Source: Phascolarctobacterium sp. (GTDB lineage Bacteria > Bacillota > Negativicutes > Acidaminococcales > Acidaminococcaceae). Taken from it: 64,000 bases of DNA. Location: the NCBI RefSeq assembly GCF_030531065.1, contig NZ_JAUNOQ010000005.1:114577-178576 (forward strand), given 5' to 3'. Shown piece after piece: positions 60,860 to 64,000 of this stretch (its first letter is position 1; each line of letters begins with the position of its first letter). Made by a program: the position numbers and the translations under genes. Below the pieces are notes generated by a model. The model was not told where the DNA came from. It saw nothing but the letters and a program-made list of their open reading frames with translations, and searched no databases.

Positions 60860-60906
60860 TATAATAAGACCGTCGAGCGCCGACGTAGTACAGTACGGAA
60901 TTCCGT
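60860..60906 (+). promoter_or_regulatory. possible promoter and palindrome before the sigma-like gene
   Basis: TATAAT at 60860-60865 preceded by TGCGC; no clear -35. ACGGAATTCCGT at 60895-60906 is a perfect 12-bp palindrome about 20-35 bases into the expected transcript. Confidence 0.35.
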
Positions 60907-61005
60907 CATAACCAAGGCCATACAGCGCGACGCCTCCTGCGCGCGCTCCCTTTGGCCTTTAAGGAATGAATTTATATTAAACATGCACCTGTAAACAAAA
61001 ACGGG

Positions 61006-61575
61006 TTGACGCGCTATACGCCAACCCAACTAAAAAATTTGCTCCGCGCCGCGCAAAATTACGACGCGCAGGCAATAAACGCCCTGTGCCAGGTCTTTGA
61101 GCCGCTGATTGTCAAAGAAGCGCGCCGCAGCTATATAACGGCAGTTTTAGGCGAGGATGCGGTAAATATCGCGTGGCAAATCTTCCTGGAATTTATCCAC
61201 GGCTACAAGGGCAATAATTACCGCCTGCTGCCGGGGCTTATCCAAAAGCGTTTGCATTACATGCTTTTGCAAAAAATCGTCAGAAATACGTCGGTAACTG
61301 CCAGCGTATCGCTGGACGACGAAAGCGGCACGCTGGCGGCTGCTTATCCCTGCGGCGGCAGCGACCATATCGGCAAATCGGAAAACAAGCACTTGCTGGC
61401 GCAAGCCTTGGCACAGCTAACGCCTAAGCAGCGGCAGGTAGTTAAGGCTACCTTTATCCACGGCTATACGCTGCAGGAATACAGTGCCATGCAGGGCGTA
61501 AGCTTTAAAACGGCGTACCTGCACCAACAACGCGCGTTGAAGAAGCTTAGGGAAAGTCTGGGAATTTTGTCATAA
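61006..61575 (+). CDS. sigma-70-family-like factor
   Basis: 189 residues from a TTG at 61006. The C-terminal 55 residues have a region-4 helix-turn-helix (QLTPKQRQVVKATFIHGYTLQEYSAMQGVSFKTAYLHQQRALKKLRE). The N-terminal part (FEPLIVKEARRSYI...GEDAVNIAWQIFLEFIHGYKG) resembles region 2 of small sigma factors. It may direct RNA polymerase to accessory promoters. The start is uncertain: no ribosome-binding site precedes the TTG and no ATG is in frame before an upstream stop. A four-codon frame (ATG CAC CTG TAA) at 60983-60994 lies just ahead in another frame. Confidence 0.72.
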   Translation: MTRYTPTQLKNLLRAAQNYDAQAINALCQVFEPLIVKEARRSYITAVLGEDAVNIAWQIFLEFIHGYKGNNYRLLPGLIQKRLHYMLLQKIVRNTSVTASVSLDDESGTLAAAYPCGGSDHIGKSENKHLLAQALAQLTPKQRQVVKATFIHGYTLQEYSAMQGVSFKTAYLHQQRALKKLRESLGILS

Positions 61576-61622
61576 AAATAACGCTCCGGCGCACTGATGT
61601 CTTTGCAGTACGCCGGAGCGTT
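61573..61622. terminator. bidirectional terminator between sigma-like gene and rpn
   Basis: AACGCTCCGGCG/CGCCGGAGCGTT perfect 12-bp stem with a 19-base loop. ATTTTTATG follows on the minus strand, TAATGTTAT on the plus strand, so it works better for rpn. Confidence 0.7.
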
Positions 61623-61642
61623 AATGTTATACGCTTAATCTA

Positions 61643-61849
61643 CTATTCAATTACAGTTAAACCGTTGGCCTGCGCCAAGGCATAAACTTCTTCTTCTCTA
61701 AGGCGGGAATATTTTACGATTTTCGCTAGCGGTTCTTTATCCTTGAGCATATCAAAAGCGGTACTCTGGCGTTCTTTCGTTTGGGCTTCAATCATGCCTT
61801 CTTCCCTGCCATCCATACGAGCGTCATGCAATTTCATTTCCAATAGCAT
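61643..61849 (-). CDS. putative internal short product of rpn (RpnS-like antitoxin)
   Basis: In-frame ATG at 61849 within rpn is preceded by AAGGAGG with a 6-base gap, a better site than many real starts here. The product would be 68 residues (MLLEMKLHDARMDGREEG... to the rpn stop) without the nuclease domain. In E. coli the rpn genes are known to make such short C-terminal proteins from internal starts, and these block the toxicity of the full protein. Two AGG arginine codons form the site. Confidence 0.6.
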   Translation of the reverse strand: MLLEMKLHDARMDGREEGMIEAQTKERQSTAFDMLKDKEPLAKIVKYSRLREEEVYALAQANGLTVIE

Positions 61850-62482
61850 ATACTGCCTCCTTATTTCGCTGTTGCGCTTCACCCGCGTTACCTCATCGGC
61901 AATTTCCTGAGTGAAAGCGTCTCTTACGATTTTATCGTTTACATATTCTAAAAAGTTTTTGGCTCTGGGCGAAATATTTCCCTTTGTACCTAATGAATTG
62001 ATAATAGTCACCGTCGCCCCGTTGTTTAATTCCAAATCAAGATTTTCTAAGCATCTGTTTTTAAAGGTATAAACGTAACGTCCTTCGTTAAACAAGTCAA
62101 AAGCACAGATAAAAATGATGTAGGTTGGATTTAATTTATCAAAATCCTGCCCCTTGCTCAATAAATCCATATCCAGTGACGATTGATAGTAGCGCGTTCT
62201 TTTGGGCAAAAGCGGCTCGCCGGTATACTTGCTTTTGCGGTTTTCTACCTGCATTTCCAGATTATAATGAGTATTGTTTTCATCGGCTACGATAACATCC
62301 AGGCGAATACCGCGGCTGTCGGCGCTGTTTTCAATAGTTTCTTCCGTATGGTGATAGGTAAGCTTAACGATTTTAATATTGAGAAGCTCTTCAATCAAGC
62401 GCTTACAGATACGCTCATTCTTCATCACATGCTGAAACAAAAAGTTATTTTGAATCGTTAAATCCTCAAATTTAGTTGCCAT
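61643..62482 (-). CDS. rpn: Rpn family PD-(D/E)XK nuclease
   Basis: 279 residues. TIQNNFLFQHVMKNERICKRLIEELLNI is the family opening; RGIRLDVIVADENNTHYNLEMQVE has the D...ExQ catalytic layout of Rpn nucleases, once called recombination-promoting nuclease or putative transposase. The C-terminal 70 residues form a separate helical part (ARMDGREEGMIEAQTKERQ). Rpn proteins are toxic DNases with anti-phage activity in E. coli. AAGGAGG precedes the ATG. An internal start at 61849 may give a short antitoxin, and a small frame overlaps the start. Confidence 0.92.
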   Translation of the reverse strand: MATKFEDLTIQNNFLFQHVMKNERICKRLIEELLNIKIVKLTYHHTEETIENSADSRGIRLDVIVADENNTHYNLEMQVENRKSKYTGEPLLPKRTRYYQSSLDMDLLSKGQDFDKLNPTYIIFICAFDLFNEGRYVYTFKNRCLENLDLELNNGATVTIINSLGTKGNISPRAKNFLEYVNDKIVRDAFTQEIADEVTRVKRNSEIRRQYMLLEMKLHDARMDGREEGMIEAQTKERQSTAFDMLKDKEPLAKIVKYSRLREEEVYALAQANGLTVIE

Positions 62483-62558
62483 GTTGTTCCTCCTTAATTA
62501 TATCATATCGGTGCTTACTTTGCTTATACAATTTTTTAGTCCATTCTACATCATCCAA
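62472..62558 (-). CDS. possible 28-residue upstream peptide coupled to rpn
   Basis: A frame starting at TTG 62558 (or GTG 62567) has AAGGGGG 8 bases upstream and ends with TAA at 62474-62472, 8 bases inside rpn. The peptide would read DDVEWTKKLYKQSKHRYD... and is rich in Lys and acidic residues, unlike random A/T-rich sequence. It could serve translational coupling. Support is limited to the start signal and overlap. Confidence 0.35.
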   Translation of the reverse strand: MDDVEWTKKLYKQSKHRYDIIKEEQHGN

Positions 62559-62582
62559 ACTAACCACCCCCTTAGCAAAAAT

Positions 62583-62723
62583 AAAAAAGCAGTACCGCCG
62601 ACTACAGTTTAACTTATAGTCAGCTCGGTACTGCTGAATTTCGTTTAATTTTTACGAAGTTCTCGCGGCGCGCTTGGGAAAGACACCGTTTACTCCCCTG
62701 ATGAAGTTGTCAAAATATTTATT
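62583..62723 (-). ncRNA. candidate small RNA of about 140 bases
   Basis: Minus-strand promoter TTGCCA (62758-62753), 17-base spacer, TATAAT (62735-62730), start near 62723. It ends in a strong terminator: AGCAGTACCG/CGGTACTGCT (62635-62626 with 62597-62588) with further inner pairing, then TTTTTT. No open frame fits between. An inner region (GGGGAGTAAACGGTGTC...TTTCCC) can fold. It matches no RNA family I recognise. It may be a free RNA or the attenuated leader of rpn, 100 bases downstream. Confidence 0.6.
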
Positions 62724-62758
62724 GAGTCTATTATAGCAAAATTTTATTTTATTGGCAA

Positions 62759-63057
62759 GAGCCTTTGTTTTCAGAAAACGCTCTTTGCGCTAAAAATCAC
62801 AGCGCAATATTTTATAAAACAGTGCCCACAAATAGGGATTTCAGCTTCAAGCCTGTGTCCAGTTTTTGGGGACGTACTCTATTACACATTCTATTTTCAC
62901 TGTTAAGGAGTATATGTATATTATAAATAACTATATACTAAAGCATATCATCTTTACTCAAGGACGAATTTACTAGCGTAAATTCCATTGGAATTAAGCA
63001 TAGCAAGAAGAAATAAGAAGAGAAAAACCAACAAAAAGAGAAGAAAAAGAAGAATCT
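62759..63057. other. A/T-rich intergenic stretch without a recognised gene
   Basis: No supported gene. 62855-62890 (TGTGTCCAGTTTTTGGGGACG) looks like a fragment common near REP-type transposase remnants, a weak resemblance only. 63004-63055 is a purine-rich tract of A and G with few interruptions. Confidence 0.4.
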
Positions 63058-63182
63058 ACTTATACAATTACATTTTCGGGGCTTTTATTTACCCATCGCC
63101 GGCAATATTTTCAAAAAAAATTTTTTAAAATATTTTTGCGTGCATGGGTAAATAAACGGCCCTTTTTTGTAATTGTATAAGT
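63058..63182. repeat. 125-base near-perfect palindrome (MITE-like)
   Basis: Ends pair as a 15-bp perfect inverted repeat (ACTTATACAATTACA, 63058-63072, with 63168-63182), inner arms TTATTTACCCAT (63085-63096) and ATGGGTAAATAA (63144-63155) pair perfectly, and the A/T core (GCAATATTTT...AAAATATTTTTGC) continues the pairing almost to the centre. No clear target duplication is seen. A short transposon derivative or a large regulatory hairpin before the amidase gene. Confidence 0.7.
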
Positions 63183-63275
63183 GAGGGGGTAAACAAAGCG
63201 CCGCTCCTCCTCCCCCAACGCGCACACCGGTTAAACGCAAGTAAGGCTATAGGCGCACAGAAAGGACTAAACAAG

Positions 63276-63896
63276 ATGCTTGTCAGCAATCCGCCGAAAA
63301 TTACTCACCAAGAGCTGTTAGCTTTGGCCTTAGAAGCCAAAGGCAGTATCAAGCACATTTATTTGCACTGGACCGCAGGCCGCTACGGTCAATTTTTTGA
63401 CGATTATCACCTCAATGTGGACGCGGACGGCCAGGTTTACCGCACCTGCGGCGCCCTGACGGAACGCAAAGCCCACACCTGGAAGCGCAATACCGGCGCT
63501 ATTGGTGTCACGCTCTGCTGCGCGTTAGGCGCAACCTACGGCCAAAAGCCTAATTTCGGCGCTATGCCGCCGACGCAGGCGCAGGCGCGCTCCCTGGCCT
63601 GGATAATCGCCATTCTTTGCGCGGCGCTGGGGCTGCCCATCGCTTACGCAACCGTCGCCACCCACGGCGAAATTGCCATAGCAGACGGCTACGGCCCCGG
63701 CAGCGGCGACCCGGACCTGCGCTGGGATTTGCTGTGGCTGCCGGATTGGGAAACGGGCGACGGCCTGCACCAGGGCGGAAATTTTTTGCGGACGCTGGCA
63801 CGTCAGTTTAGCCAAAGATTGCAGCCGCCCGCCGCGTCAAACGCTCAAAGCCCAACTTCGGGCTCAGTGCTGCAACTTCCGCTCCTAACGGAATAA
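63276..63896 (+). CDS. N-acetylmuramoyl-L-alanine amidase (Amidase_2 type)
   Basis: 206 residues. IKHIYLHWTAGRYGQFFDDYHLNVDADGQVYR is the amidase_2/PGRP opening with the first zinc histidine; TGAIGVTLCC and YATVATHGEIAI (second histidine) follow, and DPDLRWDLLWLP supplies the last conserved part. It cleaves the bond between muramic acid and the stem peptide. No signal peptide is visible, as in phage endolysins. AAAGGAC precedes the ATG. Neighbouring phage structural genes are not in the window. Confidence 0.85.
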   Translation: MLVSNPPKITHQELLALALEAKGSIKHIYLHWTAGRYGQFFDDYHLNVDADGQVYRTCGALTERKAHTWKRNTGAIGVTLCCALGATYGQKPNFGAMPPTQAQARSLAWIIAILCAALGLPIAYATVATHGEIAIADGYGPGSGDPDLRWDLLWLPDWETGDGLHQGGNFLRTLARQFSQRLQPPAASNAQSPTSGSVLQLPLLTE

Positions 63897-64000
63897 CGTA
63901 GCTCCTACGGCAGTACGCGCCGCGCAGACCGGAACGCACGCCGAATGCGCAAGCAAGCTTTGTTTGCACAGTCTATGGTAGTACTACGCGACTTACTTCG
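63897..64000. other. right edge, nothing recognised
   Basis: About 100 bases after the amidase stop with no open frame, hairpin or promoter I can support; the next feature lies outside. Confidence 0.4.

Noticed and set aside
63004..63055. Purine-rich repetitive tract considered as a CRISPR or tandem repeat
   Set aside because: No regular unit or spacer pattern; only a biased A/G composition. No CRISPR array was seen anywhere in the window.

Overview
The window reads as a chromosomal segment from a diderm Firmicute of the class Negativicutes (Acidaminococcaceae/Veillonellaceae/Selenomonadaceae neighbourhood). Evidence: two surface proteins of outer-membrane type, one ending in an autotransporter beta-barrel; a secretin; an ispH gene fused to four S1 domains as in Clostridia and Negativicutes; Firmicute gene blocks (scpA-scpB-rluB-cmk-plsC; gltX-zapA-U32-mutS2); and a very complete anaerobic cobamide pathway. 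Genus is not decided. Nearly all genes lie on the minus strand.

Layout: 1-4.0 kb holds the 5' part of a giant repeat-rich surface adhesin gene that runs off the left edge. 4.1-14.6 kb is a housekeeping operon read right to left: gltX, a chagasin-like secreted protein, zapA, a U32 protein, mutS2, an aminotransferase and a uridine-kinase-like gene, from a good promoter (14.6 kb) to a strong terminator (4.03 kb). 14.7-17.0 kb is a classical autotransporter. 17.5-25.9 kb is a second housekeeping operon: M50 protease, scpA, scpB, rluB, HI0933-like flavoprotein, cmk, plsC, ispH-rpsA fusion, fni. 26-27 kb has a crotonase gene with an attenuator-like leader and tRNA-Asn. 27.1-41.2 kb is a 14-gene cobamide operon (cbiD to cbiC) behind a cobalamin riboswitch. 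41.3-42.1 kb is a HigBA-like toxin-antitoxin pair; 42.2-47.6 kb has a purine permease, PilT, a short PilB/GspE ATPase, a short secretin and a zinc-ribbon protein. 47.8-51.8 kb is a second cobamide operon (cobU, cobT, cobS, a second cobT-like gene, cobC) behind a textbook cobalamin riboswitch. 51.9-64 kb is accessory: ATPase, Schlafen/AlbA-type regulator, DinJ-YafQ pair, type III restriction-modification system, XRE regulator, sigma-like factor, Rpn nuclease with a likely internal antitoxin start, a candidate small RNA and an amidase.

How it fits together: the two cob operons cover corrin-ring modification, amidation, adenosylation, aminopropanol attachment and nucleotide-loop assembly. Two cobT-like genes in one operon recall the ArsA/ArsB pair of Sporomusa that attaches phenolic lower ligands. 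A phosphoglycerate-mutase-like (ApgM/ThrB2-type) gene between cobD and cbiP could supply threonine phosphate, since no PduX-type kinase is seen here.

The most striking pattern is that the three longest poly-G tracts I found (8, 7 and 7 G) each sit in the -35/-10 region of a promoter, and the three promoters drive the giant adhesin, the autotransporter and the type III methyltransferase. This suggests coordinated slipped-strand phase variation of surface proteins and of an epigenetic regulator (a promoter-switched phasevarion). In the accessory region, scattered partial copies of cobU and of its riboswitch flank inserted modules. All comparisons are by eye; no alignment or folding program was run.
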